Origin: Micromonospora purpureochromogenes
Lineage (GTDB): Bacteria > Actinomycetota > Actinomycetes > Mycobacteriales > Micromonosporaceae
Length of the DNA stretch: 64,000 nt
Direction of reading: 5' to 3'
Assembly (NCBI RefSeq): GCF_900091515.1
Contig: NZ_LT607410.1
Span: 248,001 to 312,000, forward strand
The position numbers were made by a program, and so were the translations under genes. This document shows positions 17,247 through 26,240 of this stretch, one piece after another. The notes beneath the pieces were generated by a model. It worked only from the letters and a program-made list of their open reading frames with translations, ran no database searches and had not been told where the DNA came from. Within the stretch, counting starts at the first letter, position 1. The number at the start of each line of letters is the position of its first letter.

Positions 17247-17714
17247 ATGAGCGACGATTCCCTAACTGGAACCGCCACCGCGGCCGAAGAGGATCACTGG
17301 CCGTCGTTCGACATCACGCCGAAGGCGTACGAGGAAGCGGTCGCCGCGATCGCCAAGTCGATGAACCTGGACCTGGTCGGCTGGGAGGTCAGACACCTCG
17401 ATCCGGTCGAAGGGCTGGACGGGACATACATCATGGACGTCACGGCCCGGTTCCAGCTGGCGGGCATGGACTTCTTCATCCTGTTCGAGTGCAAGCGCCA
17501 CAAGGACCCCGTCAAACGCTCCGACGTCCAGGTACTACTCACCAAACTCCAGTCAACCGGCGCTCAGAAGGGTGTCGTGGTGGCCGCCACCGGCTTCCAG
17601 AGCGGCGCCCTCGAATTCGCCAAGGCTCACGGCATCGCCTGCGTCCGCCTCGTGGACAACGCATGGACGTACATCACGCGCCACACCGTTACGACGACCG
17701 AGCCCGTACAGTAG
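17247..17714 (+). CDS. Mrr-like restriction endonuclease (PD-(D/E)xK)
   Basis: The 155-aa protein matches a minimal restriction endonuclease fold of the Mrr_cat type. It shows an Asp in the strand before the active site (TYIMDVTARF), the (D/E)xK element in FILFECKRHKDP, then DVQVLLTKLQSTGAQKGVVV and TGFQSGALEFAKAHGIACV, the QxxxxxxAxxxxAxxxgi pattern of Mrr relatives. It lacks a DNA-recognition winged helix, so the helicase probably supplies DNA binding. The ATG at 17247 has GAGGGAG 7 bases upstream and follows the helicase stop by 22 bases, so the genes form an operon. Type IV-like or abortive defence nuclease is the most likely role. Confidence 0.88.
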   Translation: MSDDSLTGTATAAEEDHWPSFDITPKAYEEAVAAIAKSMNLDLVGWEVRHLDPVEGLDGTYIMDVTARFQLAGMDFFILFECKRHKDPVKRSDVQVLLTKLQSTGAQKGVVVAATGFQSGALEFAKAHGIACVRLVDNAWTYITRHTVTTTEPVQ

Positions 17715-17929
17715 CCGAGCGCTTCGATCTTCGTCTGTCACCGCTTGCTTGTTCTTCGGCAGGCCTCGGCAGAGAACCCGGCCTTGGTCCGCCACGCGCC
17801 ATGGACATGGCGGCCCACTGCCTTCCAAGCCCTACAGAGTTACATGGCTCCATGCCGAGGCCGCCGCTGCCGCGACTGGCGGCCGAGGTGTGGACGACAC
17901 GTCGACGCCGTCACCCTCTTCTAGACCCA

Positions 17930-18350
17930 GCCCGAGTCACAGACAATGTGCGGTGCGCCAGACTGATCAGCGCCTGGTAGTAGACGATCTTCTCATCCGG
18001 ATGCTGGACCGGCGCCCGGGTGGTGCGCGGACCGCAGCGTGAAGTTGAGCAAGGAGGCGAAACGCCGGAGTGTGTCCCCGTCCTCGATGCGTACGCAGCC
18101 CGCCACGCGCGCATGGGGTTGCTCAGCTGACGGAACGTGCCGGCGGTCGGGGGCTATCGCCCTGGCGCCCAACTGGATGAACTGAAGGATCCCGGCCGGC
18201 GGCTCCGGCGCTGCCTTCGAGCGAGACGGCGGGCGTCCAGCGGCGCAGTCCACGAGCTGCGGCCGGTCTCCACGGCGGGCGGTGACCAGCGAGTACGGCC
18301 AACCGGGAATCATGATGTGGATGTCCCTGCCGCGCCCGCAGTAAATGTCA
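17930..18350 (-). pseudogene. Possible transposase remnant
   Basis: Two broken minus-strand frames carry pieces resembling a DDE transposase of actinomycetes. One has HIMIPGWPYSLVTA, close in my memory to the IPGWPYS element of that family. The other ends EKIVYYQALISLAHRTLSV, like a transposase C-terminal helix. The segments do not join in one frame and no terminal repeats were found. The rest of 17715-18440 shows no credible gene. The identification is weak and a BLASTX search would settle it. Confidence 0.3.
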
Positions 18351-18440
18351 CTACGCGCGTCTGGAACCGCCGTCTCGTCGGTTGGTCGGCCGGGCGTGGT
18401 GGCGACCTGCTGCCATGCGATTAGCAGTGCTGGCGGGGTC

Positions 18441-18824
18441 TTACGCGGCGCAGGTGACCGGCGTGGGTGTCTGGAGAGCCTGCCGTTGCGGCAAGTCTGC
18501 CGCTGGCCGCGAGGGTGCTGGTGTGGCGGCGAACCAGCCACGGAAAACCCGTGGTCGACATGCGGGGACGGTGTGTTGTCCTCGGGCACGCCGAGGCGCG
18601 GGTGGGGCGGAGGCGGGGCGTGCGGGTCGGGCGAGGTTCATGGCGCGGCGGGCGGCGCGGGCGGCAGGGCACATGCCGCGGTGGTTGGCGCACTGCAGGT
18701 TGCGGCAGTTGCCGTGGTGGTCGGGTTGGTGTGCGGCGATGACGTCGAGAGCGAGCCGCCACAGCAGTGGAGCGGTCACATCGTCGGGTATGACGGCAAG
18801 CAGGCTGAGGCGTTCGTGAGGCAC
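18441..18824 (-). CDS. Hypothetical protein with His/Cys cluster, mobile-element type
   Basis: The 127-aa protein starts at a GTG (18824) with GAAAGG about 8 bases upstream. The N-terminal half is ordered (ERLSLLAVIPDDVTAPLLWR) and then has a His/Cys-rich segment, HQPDHHGNCRNLQCANHRGMC, that could bind metal. The C-terminal 60 residues are Arg/Pro/Ala-rich and disordered. Such proteins are common beside replication-relaxation genes in actinomycete integrative elements. Function is unknown. Confidence 0.6.
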   Translation of the reverse strand: MPHERLSLLAVIPDDVTAPLLWRLALDVIAAHQPDHHGNCRNLQCANHRGMCPAARAARRAMNLARPARPASAPPAPRRARGQHTVPACRPRVFRGWFAATPAPSRPAADLPQRQALQTPTPVTCAA

Positions 18825-19015
18825 GGCAAGGCCCTTTCGTCGGTCGTGTCCGCCGCCTGCCCGGTTCATTGGAGCGGCGGCCGACACGATCGACGCTCAC
18901 CTTTACCGGAAGGTCAAGTCGTCCGTCCCGCTCGGGTTCCTGAGAGCGAAGCCTTGCGGCGCTGAAGGCGATGCCTGAGCGGCCTGTGAGCCGCGCTTCC
19001 ATAGCACTGCGACGC

Positions 19016-20725
19016 CTACTCGACCCTGCGGCGCGGTCTTGGCGGTGGCGTCACGGATGCGGCGTGCAATCGGGCACGGATGGCGGTCAGCCGCTGGTCG
19101 AGGGTGGCGACTTGGTCTCGCTGCTCGTAGGGCAGTGGGGTGCCGGTGTGGCAGTGGGGGCACACCTCGTCGTCGCGCCGATGCTCACCGTCGGGGTCGG
19201 GGCGGGGGTAGGTGATCGCGCAGGTGTCGCAGATGAGCAGGTGCTCGCGGTCGTGCTCGGCGGTGAGCTGGTCGAGGGTGGTGTGGCGGCGGGCCCGCCA
19301 CGGTAGGTGGGCTCGTACGGCGGTGACCTCGTCGTCACGGGCGGCCTGGTAGCCCTCGAGTGCGGCTGCCTGCACCTGCGCCCAGGACCGGGGCGGCGGT
19401 TGGTGAAGCTCGTCGAGCATCCACGTGTCGAGGAGCCGGCCGCCGTCGGCGAGTGTGGTGGCGGCGGCGCGTAGCCGGGGGTGGTCGCCGTGGCGTTCGG
19501 CGGCGGCGAGGAGTTGTTTGGCCTGCTTGGTCCAGGCGGCGGTGTGGCGGTCGAGCAGCGCGGTCCGGGCCTGGTGGGTCAGGTTGGGGTCGTCGCGGTT
19601 GGTCCACCAGGCCAGCAACGTGTCGACGAGTTCGCCGTCCTGGTCGTGCAGGTCGGGCTGGGTGGCCGGGTACCAGCGGGCGAGCAGGTGCTCGGTGGCG
19701 GGTGCGTCGAGGAGTCGGGCGACCTCGTCGGCGGCGTCGTGGATGGCGCCGAGTTGGTCGATGCGGTCGCGGCGGTGCGCGGCTGCGGCGGCTTGGTCGT
19801 AGTGGTGCCGCGCGCGGGTTTGGGCGGTGATGCGGCCGGCGAGGAGTTGCGGCAGTGAGGCGCGTGTCGCGGCGTGGTCGGGTAGCAGCCATACCGGTGC
19901 GTCGATGGCGGCGGTGGGGTCGCGCACGAGCCCGCACGCGGCGACGACGAGGCTGTTGGCGTCGGCGATGTCCCGCCAGGCTTGCCCGCCTGCCGCCTGG
20001 TGGTCGCGGCGGGCGGCGGCGAGCATTTTGCGGGCGGCGGCGAGGAACGTGGCGGCGCGGGCGTCGGTGGTGGTGAGCAGCAGAAGCGGCGGGCAGTGCG
20101 GCCACTGGTCCTGCCAGGCCCGGTCGGCGGCGTAGGCGAGGTAGCGGGTGACTTTGTCGCGTAGCACGGCCTGGGTCATGGTGGCGAGGTCGATCTCGAC
20201 GAACGCGGCGGCGGTGCCGGTGCCGTCGGTGTTCTCGACGTCGACCAGCAGTGCGGCGTCGGGCGTCAGCCGGCGGGTGCGGGTGCCCCAGCCGGGCGAG
20301 CGGGTTTCCCAGGTCTGCCAGCCAGCGCGGTCTGACCACCACCTGCGCAGTGTCAGGCCGGCGGCGGGGCCGTGGTCGCGGACGGCGAGCCACATGTCGG
20401 CGATCGCCGCGGCGTGCGCGACGTGCAGCCCAGACGGGCGTTGCCGGCCCGGCGCGGCGGCCGTCCCGGTGACCAGGCGCGCCCCGGTGGTGCGTAGCCA
20501 CCAGTGCCGCGGCGCGGACCCGGACTCGCGTCCGGGGCGGACCGCGTCGATGAGGCCGGCGGTGCGCAGCCGGTCCAGGCGGTGCCGGACCGTGCGCACC
20601 GGCGCGCCGGTGGCTCGGGCCAGCTGGTTGGTGGTCAGGACCCGGTGGGCGTCGAGCAGGACGAGCAGCTCGTGCGACGGGCCACCGGAGGACCGGAGCC
20701 GCCGCACGAAAGCCTGGTTCGACAT
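19016..20725 (-). CDS. Replication-relaxation family protein
   Basis: The 569-aa protein begins with a winged-helix segment (HELLVLLDAHRVLTTNQLA, TVRHRLDRLRTAGLIDAV). It continues into a domain matching the Replic_Relax family (PF13814 as I recall it), with AAFVEIDLATMTQAVLRDKVTRYLAY and LLLLTTTDARAATFL; the (E/D)-rich strand pattern recalls a nuclease-like fold. Near the C-terminus is a zinc-ribbon, LLICDTCAI...EVCPHCHTG. The ATG at 20725 is chosen because AAGGAGG lies 5 bases upstream. Members occur on actinomycete conjugative and integrative elements; here the gene abuts an origin-like repeat region, which fits a role in replication or mobilisation. Confidence 0.82.
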   Translation of the reverse strand: MSNQAFVRRLRSSGGPSHELLVLLDAHRVLTTNQLARATGAPVRTVRHRLDRLRTAGLIDAVRPGRESGSAPRHWWLRTTGARLVTGTAAAPGRQRPSGLHVAHAAAIADMWLAVRDHGPAAGLTLRRWWSDRAGWQTWETRSPGWGTRTRRLTPDAALLVDVENTDGTGTAAAFVEIDLATMTQAVLRDKVTRYLAYAADRAWQDQWPHCPPLLLLTTTDARAATFLAAARKMLAAARRDHQAAGGQAWRDIADANSLVVAACGLVRDPTAAIDAPVWLLPDHAATRASLPQLLAGRITAQTRARHHYDQAAAAAHRRDRIDQLGAIHDAADEVARLLDAPATEHLLARWYPATQPDLHDQDGELVDTLLAWWTNRDDPNLTHQARTALLDRHTAAWTKQAKQLLAAAERHGDHPRLRAAATTLADGGRLLDTWMLDELHQPPPRSWAQVQAAALEGYQAARDDEVTAVRAHLPWRARRHTTLDQLTAEHDREHLLICDTCAITYPRPDPDGEHRRDDEVCPHCHTGTPLPYEQRDQVATLDQRLTAIRARLHAASVTPPPRPRRRVE

Positions 20726-21072
20726 GCCAACCTCCTTGATCTCGCTCGTATGGCCCACTCTCGGTGACACGGACAGTGTCAGTCGCCTGTCGATCGAACT
20801 CCGTCACAGTGGCCCTGTGCTGCGGTGTGACGGCCGTGAGCGTTGCCGTTCGGGTCCGAAGCGAACGGCAACCCCGACAGCCCCCGCACCGCCGCATCTG
20901 ACGCCCCGTCGACCACAGCGCCATGCCTGCGGACGAGGCACCCCACACCCCTTCCAGCCGTGAATCGTCGCCCCAGGGGCGGACGGTCATCGACGGGTCC
21001 ACTACCGACCTGCCCACCCCCGGCGGCCCGGAGTCGCCTGGGGCCGCCTGATGTGTCCGCCGCGCGGGCAGC

Positions 21073-21116
21073 CCTCGCATCCTCAAACCGGCTCTTGTCA
21101 GCTCTGGCGGACACCC
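21073..21116 (+). repeat. Left copy of 44-bp inverted repeat A
   Basis: This 44-base block matches the reverse complement of 21402-21445 at 42 positions. It contains TGTCAG and the core CTCTGGCGGACACC. It bounds the central part of the TGTCAG array. Confidence 0.85.
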
Positions 21117-21401
21117 TGGTGTCTGACACGGATCTGACACCCCCCAGGCGGGATGGCCGCCGAGGGCTGTCAGAGCAGCTCAGCCGCCATGCGCCTGCCA
21201 AGAGCAGGCCGGTGACGCCGACGGCCGACAGGGCAGCCGTTGCCGTCACCGCCGGAATCTGACAGCGGCGTCGAGACGGCCACGACGCTCTGACAGTCGG
21301 CTGCGCCGCCTGCTGGTTAGGTGAGCTGGTGCGGGCCGGTGGGCCTGTGACCAGGGCTGTCAGGCCAGCCGGAGTCGTTGTCAGAGACCTGTCAGATCGG
21401 G

Positions 21402-21445
21402 GGGTGTCCGCCAGAGCTGACAGGAGCCGGTTTGAGGGTGCGAGG
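21402..21445 (-). repeat. Right copy of 44-bp inverted repeat A
   Basis: This is the inverted partner of 21073-21116, with two mismatches. The pair encloses 285 bases containing several TGTCAG copies. Confidence 0.85.
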
Positions 21446-21657
21446 AGATCACCGCTCATGCCGCGCGGCGGCCAGGTCGACGGTGTCGGCCCGGCAAAGC
21501 ACCAGGGTCTGCTCGCCGTGTCGCGCCCGGACGACCGCCTGGGCGGTTAGGGCCACCGGTTGGCGCGGCCGGATCGACAGCAGGCGTTGCCCCGGTCATG
21601 CAGCACGACGCAGACCCGATCGGGAGGCCGCACTGCGCTTGCGCTTATATAACCGCC

Positions 21658-21685
21658 GTTTGTGTGCTCTGGCGAACGCCTGCCC
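21658..21685 (+). repeat. Left copy of 28-bp inverted repeat B
   Basis: This block is an exact inverted match to 22775-22802 (28 of 28). It contains the core CTCTGGCGAACGCC and is followed directly by CTCACAGC iterons. Confidence 0.87.
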
Positions 21686-21970
21686 AACTCGCACCCGCTC
21701 ACAGCCACTCACAGCGCTGCGCCGCTCCGCGCCGACCGACGGCCAGCCCACGTTCCTACGGGGTCCTGGCAGGGCTGTGAGAGCATGCGGCCCCGGCGCG
21801 AGGGCGCGAGACGAGTGGCTATCCGGGAGCCGTACACCCTGGCACTCACAGCGGCTCACAGCGGCCGGCACGGGCAGGTGGGACGTACTGCTGGCGCTTT
21901 GGGCGCACGAGCCGCGCGGGAGGGACACGGGGTCTCGACCACGCTGACGGCACCCCGCTCGTCCGGGGAC

Positions 21971-22525
21971 ATCATGTCAGCGCCTCACCCCACGTCAGGC
22001 GCCGTCGCACCCCGGGAGATGCGGGGGGCCAACTCCGACGCCACCGCGCCGCCAATGTCAACGGGACTCTTCGATTGACATGTTGTCCGCCGCGGCGTGG
22101 CGCGGCCACGGACAAAATGGCAGAGCCGCCGACAGCGGCACCACGTCGCGTGTCCGGACACGCACGCCGGCTGCAGTCGTCATCCATCCAGACTCGGCTA
22201 TTGACATGGCGTACGTAGGCGTTGCTTGCAGGTGGCTGGAGCGTGTCAACGCGTTCCGCGATCCGATGTCCGAGAGGTGGCACATGTCATCGGCACCGGT
22301 CGTTGACATTTTGTCCGGCGCGGTCGCTGAGCAGGGCTTTGACGGCCGGGATGCGCGCATGACACGGGTTTCCGTTGACATCCGGTCGACCACGGGGCGC
22401 ACCTGCGCCAGCGCCGGCCGCACCGGCGTTATGCCACTGTGGCGGCGCGGACAGACCCGCCGAAGGCCCGCCGGCAGTGGCGCGTGCCTCGCGGTGCCAC
22501 ATGTCCGCCAACAACTCATGACATG
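21971..22525. repeat. TTGACAT iteron array
   Basis: Eight TGACAT/ATGTCA copies occur in about 550 bases. Five are direct (near 22076, 22202, 22305, 22375, 22519) and three inverted (near 21975, 22054, 22284). Two direct copies are followed by (G/T)TTGTCC, extending the repeat. The array sits between the two copies of inverted repeat B. Confidence 0.75.
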
Positions 22526-22774
22526 GACGAACATGAGTGCCTGCGCGACCGCCGTGGCCACGGCCGTGTGACACGTTCACGTCGCCGTCGGCGTGTCATC
22601 GGGCGCGACATCCGGGGGCATTCACGACCGCGAGGCACCCGCTATGCAATCGGCAGTTATCGCTGTCCGTGCGCCTCGGGCGGGCGCGGCGGCACCCAGC
22701 GCGGTGCCGGTCCCGCGGACCAGAGTCAGCGGTTGAACGGCGGCTCTGTGAGTCGCTGTGAGCGGCTGTGAGTG

Positions 22775-22802
22775 GGGCAGGCGTTCGCCAGAGCACACAA
22801 AC
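22775..22802 (-). repeat. Right copy of 28-bp inverted repeat B
   Basis: This is the exact inverted partner of 21658-21685. GCTGTGAG iterons lie immediately to its left, mirroring the left copy, so the whole B-iteron unit is inverted as a block. Confidence 0.87.
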
Positions 22803-23085
22803 GCGGGTTTAGGAGTGACAGGCACGACTCGCCCGGCGCGGAGTCGACATCAACGTAAGCGAGCACCACCCCAGGCCACCACGGCGCCTGTCCAGCCCGC
22901 CAACCCCTACCGCCTTCGCCCGTCCTCGTGACCACCCGGCTTGGTCAACGATCCGCCGACGCCCGGGCCACAGCACGGGCCGTCGGCACCTCCGAGCCGA
23001 TGGCTACTACCGGATCGGTCGGCCGCCCCGTCACTGGCGACACCGTCGCTGCGCCTGTCTTGATCACCGGAAGGACCACCGCACG

Positions 23086-23481
23086 ATGAGCACCCCTGAC
23101 CAGCACCCCACCCCCGCCACTCCCACCCGCCCAGCCGGCGACGGCTCGCACGACACCTGGACCGCCCAGCGGATCCGCGCCCTGGGCGCGGTCACCGACC
23201 TGAGCACCGCCGCCAGGATCTTCCGGCTGTCCCGTTCCGTCGCCTACGACCTCGCCAAACGCGACCGGTTCCCCGTCCCGGTGCTGCGATTCGACACCCG
23301 CTACCGCGTACCGGTCGCGGCGATCCTCGACGCCCTGCACCTACCCGCCGCCGACGACCCGGGGTCCTCGACCGGACCGCCCGGCGACGACTTGACCCCC
23401 GGCGGAAGTCACGCGTCGATCACCCCGTACCGAATCCGCAGCCCCCGGCTGCCGCACGCCCCGACCGAAGGGAACACCTGA
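23086..23481 (+). CDS. Excisionase-like helix-turn-helix protein
   Basis: The 131-aa protein has a MerR/excisionase-type helix-turn-helix at about residues 40-85: [19 protein letters not shown], then [21 protein letters not shown]. This is the layout of Xis proteins that steer tyrosine integrases. Its stop is two bases before the integrase start, so they form one operon. The tails are Pro/Thr-rich and disordered. The ATG at 23086 follows an AAGGACC-type site. A direct function as recombination directionality factor is inferred from the pairing. Confidence 0.85.
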   Translation: MSTPDQHPTPATPTRPAGDGSHDTWTAQRIRALGAVTDLSTAARIFRLSRSVAYDLAKRDRFPVPVLRFDTRYRVPVAAILDALHLPAADDPGSSTGPPGDDLTPGGSHASITPYRIRSPRLPHAPTEGNT

Positions 23482-23483
23482 TC

Positions 23484-24962
23484 ATGGCGGAAGGACCCGT
23501 CTTCAAACGCTGCTCCTGCCGCGACAGCGACGGACGCAAACTCGGCAACCGCTGCCCGCACCTGCGCCGGCCCAGCGGGGCGTGGAGCCCCACCCACGGC
23601 CGGTGGGCCTACCAACTCGAACTGCCCACCCACCCCGGCAAGCCACGCCGGCAACTGCGCCGCAGCACCTTCGACACCCGCGACGCCGCCACCGCCGACC
23701 GCGACCACGCCAAAGCCCTGCTCGCCCTCGCCAGCGACGACCCGGCCGTCGCCGCCGAGATCGCCGACCTGCTCCTCACCGTCCCCTCCGGCGCACCGCT
23801 ACCGGACCGCGACACCATCGCCCGCCGGGTCCGCGCCGGGCTACCCGCCACCGTCACGACCACCGTCGGCGAATACCTTGAGTCGTGGCTGGCGTCCCGC
23901 CGCAACCTGCGCAGCGTCCAACCCAACACCCTGCTCGCGTACGAGTCGCACATCCGCACCCACCTGGTCCCCCACCTCGGCGCCATCCCCCTGGTCAAAC
24001 TGCGGGTGGAGCACATCGAGGCCATGTTCACCGCCATCGCCGACCGCAGCACCGCCATCGAGATCGCCCGGCAGAGCGACGAACCCGCCATCCGCGCCAG
24101 CGTCCGCGGCCTACGCACCACCCGACCGGCCAGCATGCACCGCATCCGCGCCACCCTGCGCAAAGCACTCAACGACGCCATCCGCCGCGGCAACAACCGG
24201 CTCATCGACTTCAACCCCGCCGCCCACATCGAACTGCCCTCCGGCGTACGCCCCAAGGCCCGGGTCTGGACCGCCAACGCCGTCCAACGGTGGCGCGACA
24301 CCGGCGAGCGACCCAGCCCCGTCATGGTGTGGACACCCCAGCAGGCCGGGGAGTTCCTCGACCACGCCGAAGAACACGACATCGCCCTCTACCCGCTGTT
24401 CACGCTGATCCTGCACCGGGGCCTGCGCCGAGGCGAGGCCGTCGGACTCACCGACACCGCCGTCGACCTCGACAACTCCCTAATCAGCGTCACCCAACAG
24501 ATGGCCACCCACGGCTACACACCCGTCATCAAGAAGGTCAAGTCCGAGTCCGGCAACCGGATCATGGCCCTGGCCAGCATCACCCGTACCGTCCTGCGCG
24601 CCCACCACGCCCGCCGCGCCCAGTGGAAACTCGCCGCTAATCACACGTGGCCCGACACCGGACTGTTCTTCGTCCAACCCGACGGGCAACCCTGGCACCC
24701 CAACACCGTCACCGACCGGTTCGAAGCCCTCGTCCGCGACGCCGACCTACCGCCGATCCGACTGCACGACCTGCGGCACTGCGCCGCCACCTACCTGAAA
24801 GCCGCCGGCGCCGACCTCAAGGACATCCAGGAACTCCTCGGCCACTCCTCCGCCGCCATGACCGACGTCTACACCTCCGTCATCGCCGAACTCGACGTCG
24901 AACGCGCCAAAGCCGAAGCCGCCGCCAAGCTGCTCCCCCGTCGGCGGACACGAGCCGCGTAG
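23484..24962 (+). CDS. int: Tyrosine-family site-specific integrase
   Basis: The 492-aa protein has the expected parts of an actinomycete element integrase: an N-terminal arm-type domain ([20 protein letters not shown]), a SAM-like core-binding domain ([34 protein letters not shown]), and the catalytic domain. All catalytic residues are present: Arg in [13 protein letters not shown], the HxxR box [12 protein letters not shown], His in [11 protein letters not shown], and the nucleophilic Tyr in DVYTSV. The ATG start has GGAAC close by and directly follows the excisionase-like gene. No tRNA fragment was found just downstream, so the attachment site remains unknown. Confidence 0.94.
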   Translation: MAEGPVFKRCSCRDSDGRKLGNRCPHLRRPSGAWSPTHGRWAYQLELPTHPGKPRRQLRRSTFDTRDAATADRDHAKALLALASDDPAVAAEIADLLLTVPSGAPLPDRDTIARRVRAGLPATVTTTVGEYLESWLASRRNLRSVQPNTLLAYESHIRTHLVPHLGAIPLVKLRVEHIEAMFTAIADRSTAIEIARQSDEPAIRASVRGLRTTRPASMHRIRATLRKALNDAIRRGNNRLIDFNPAAHIELPSGVRPKARVWTANAVQRWRDTGERPSPVMVWTPQQAGEFLDHAEEHDIALYPLFTLILHRGLRRGEAVGLTDTAVDLDNSLISVTQQMATHGYTPVIKKVKSESGNRIMALASITRTVLRAHHARRAQWKLAANHTWPDTGLFFVQPDGQPWHPNTVTDRFEALVRDADLPPIRLHDLRHCAATYLKAAGADLKDIQELLGHSSAAMTDVYTSVIAELDVERAKAEAAAKLLPRRRTRAA

Positions 24963-25218
24963 GCAGCACAGATATCCGGCCGGTCGGACGGCAGGCCAGG
25001 GCTGCCGACCCGACCTGGTCCGGATCTTGACGTGCTCGCTACGACAACGTGGCTGAGACGGGTGGTTGCTGGTGAGCCGGAGATGCCACCATGCGAACCA
25101 CAGCGCCACTATCGCCGGTTGTCCGCTACCGATGAGTCAGCCCAGCTCATCCGGTGCAGCGGTGACGAAATCGGGTCGAGTGTTGGCTTAGCTGTCAGCT
25201 AAACAGGGAGGTCGAACG
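24963..25218. other. Intergenic region downstream of the integrase
   Basis: These 256 bases contain no credible gene. By analogy with other integrative elements the attP site could lie here, but no duplicate of a tRNA end was identified. Confidence 0.35.
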
Positions 25219-25416
25219 ATGTCGGCTGAAGCCGTGCACTACAAGACCCACCTGCCGCGCATCATTGAACGGGTGGAACACGGCGAAGAGATCCCCATCG
25301 ACCGGGCGGGCACCCTGGTGGCGAGGGTGGTATCGCTTGTGCGATGGACCAACCGCACCGCTGTGGGCCCCCTTGCCGGGCAATTGCGCCTCTCAGGTGA
25401 CTGGGACTCCCCATAG
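25219..25416 (+). CDS. Phd/YefM-type antitoxin, C-terminally truncated
   Basis: The 65-aa protein begins MSAEAVHYKTHLPRIIERVE and continues GEEIPIDRAGTLVARVV, the classic N-terminal DNA-binding and dimerisation part of Phd/YefM antitoxins that pair with PIN-domain (VapC-like) toxins. The start has AGGGAGG upstream. Only about 25 residues remain after the core, ending GDWDSP, where family members usually carry a toxin-binding tail. The following toxin is a pseudogene with its N-terminus missing. The antitoxin may still bind DNA but probably neutralises nothing here. Confidence 0.72.
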   Translation: MSAEAVHYKTHLPRIIERVEHGEEIPIDRAGTLVARVVSLVRWTNRTAVGPLAGQLRLSGDWDSP

Positions 25417-25438
25417 ACCAGCTACGCCACGAGCCTGA

Positions 25439-25700
25439 CACCTCTTTCCCCGGTCAGTCTGTGGGAGATCACCATCATGCAGAGCGGGGAAGCTTGCAGG
25501 ACTCCTGACCTCGCCGAGTGGGTGAGGGACCTGGGCTTCCGTGAACTCCCGGTAACGCACGCCCACGCCATCGCCGCCAGCCACCCAATGACCGCGATCC
25601 CTTCGACCGAATGCTCGTGGCACAGGCGATCACAAAGAGTTTGACTCTGGCCTCCCGTGACGCGTCCATGGCGCTGGACGACGCGAGCGGGAATCGGGGT
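25439..25700 (+). pseudogene. PIN-domain (VapC-like) toxin remnant
   Basis: After the antitoxin the sequence encodes parts of a PIN toxin in two frames. Frame one reads SLWEITIMQSGE...LAEWVRDLGFRELPVTHAHAIAAS. Near 25588 the match jumps to a second frame, NDRDPFDRMLVAQAITKSLT then LASRD, the well-conserved C-terminal PIN block with its catalytic Asp residues. The N-terminal part with the first catalytic Asp (LLDTHALLW-like) is absent. One frameshift plus an N-terminal deletion make it inactive. Confidence 0.7.
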
Positions 25701-25959
25701 GATGTCGATGATCCGTTCGGTAGTTACCGGCGCCCCGCCGGTCGAGGTTTCGGTGATGACGGTCTCCGCTCTGTCGGGGGAGGCGAGGGCTCCTCTCCGT
25801 CATCGCTGAACGGATTGTTCCCGCCGGGTGAGCCGACCCGGTGCCGTCGCGAGCTCCGGCCGCGCCCGGCACCGGACCGGCCAGCGAAGCCGTTTGCGTG
25901 CGGTTGCAGAAGTCGGCTGACCGTGCACTGATGTATGTACACATGGGCCGGTTGTAGGG

Positions 25960-26240
25960 TTCGCCTGATGCCGAACTCGACTGGCCCGAACAGCACGATC
26001 TTCTGGCTTTCCTGGACGACCTGAGATCCCGCCCTCGCGTCTTCTACGACAGATAGCTCACCGCCCGGGATGGGATCAGTCACACCACCGTCTCGAACTC
26101 GCGTCATGGCAACAGCGGCCCGGGCGGCTGGGCTGATCCGGATCGCGGAGGCCTTCGGTGAGCCGGAACGCCGCCTGCTGGCGCCGCCTGCTGGCGCCGC
26201 CTGCTGGCAGCCGCGGGCATCGTCGGTGACGACCATCCCA
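25960..26240 (+). pseudogene. XRE-type helix-turn-helix gene remnant
   Basis: One frame reads ELDWPEQHDLLAFLDDLRSR, then a stop, then LTARDGISHTTVSNSRHGNS, which looks like an XRE recognition helix. The match then moves to another frame, AAGLIRIAEAFGEPERRLL, the typical end of an XRE domain, and after a tandem repeat resumes as LAAAGIVGDDHPNP. It carries a stop codon and at least two frame changes. The rest of 25700-26600 has no credible gene. Assignment rests on motif similarity only. Confidence 0.5.
26172..26208. repeat. 13-bp tandem repeat, almost three copies
   Basis: CGCCTGCTGGCGC occurs twice and then partly a third time without interruption. The added 26 bases (not a multiple of three) break the frame of the XRE remnant, so this looks like slippage or duplication inside a former coding sequence. 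Confidence 0.75.

Larger units (their letters stand above)
20757..22802. repeat. Origin-like region with three families of iteron repeats
   Basis: About 2 kb with no credible gene separates the replication-relaxation gene from the excisionase gene. It contains about ten TGTCAG/CTGACA copies (20770-21440), at least seven GCTGTGAG/CTCACAGC copies (21699-21840 and 22755-22774), and eight TGACAT/ATGTCA copies (21971-22525, mostly TTGACAT). Two long inverted-repeat pairs frame these arrays. The layout resembles an iteron-type replication origin or oriT of an integrative element. No gene-like codon bias is present; open frames here are incidental. Confidence 0.72.

Noticed and set aside
18441-18965. 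Plus-strand ORFs opposite the small His/Cys protein gene
   Set aside because: They are Gly/Arg/Val-rich with reverse-strand codon bias and no ribosome-binding site. The minus-strand frame has a better start and ordered composition.
20757-22802. CRISPR array
   Set aside because: The repeats are only 6-8 bases, irregularly spaced and occur in both orientations. There are no uniform spacers and no cas genes in the window.
20757-22802. Chromosomal oriC
   Set aside because: No dnaA, dnaN or gyr genes are adjacent, and no obvious DnaA-box cluster was seen. The context is an integrative element.
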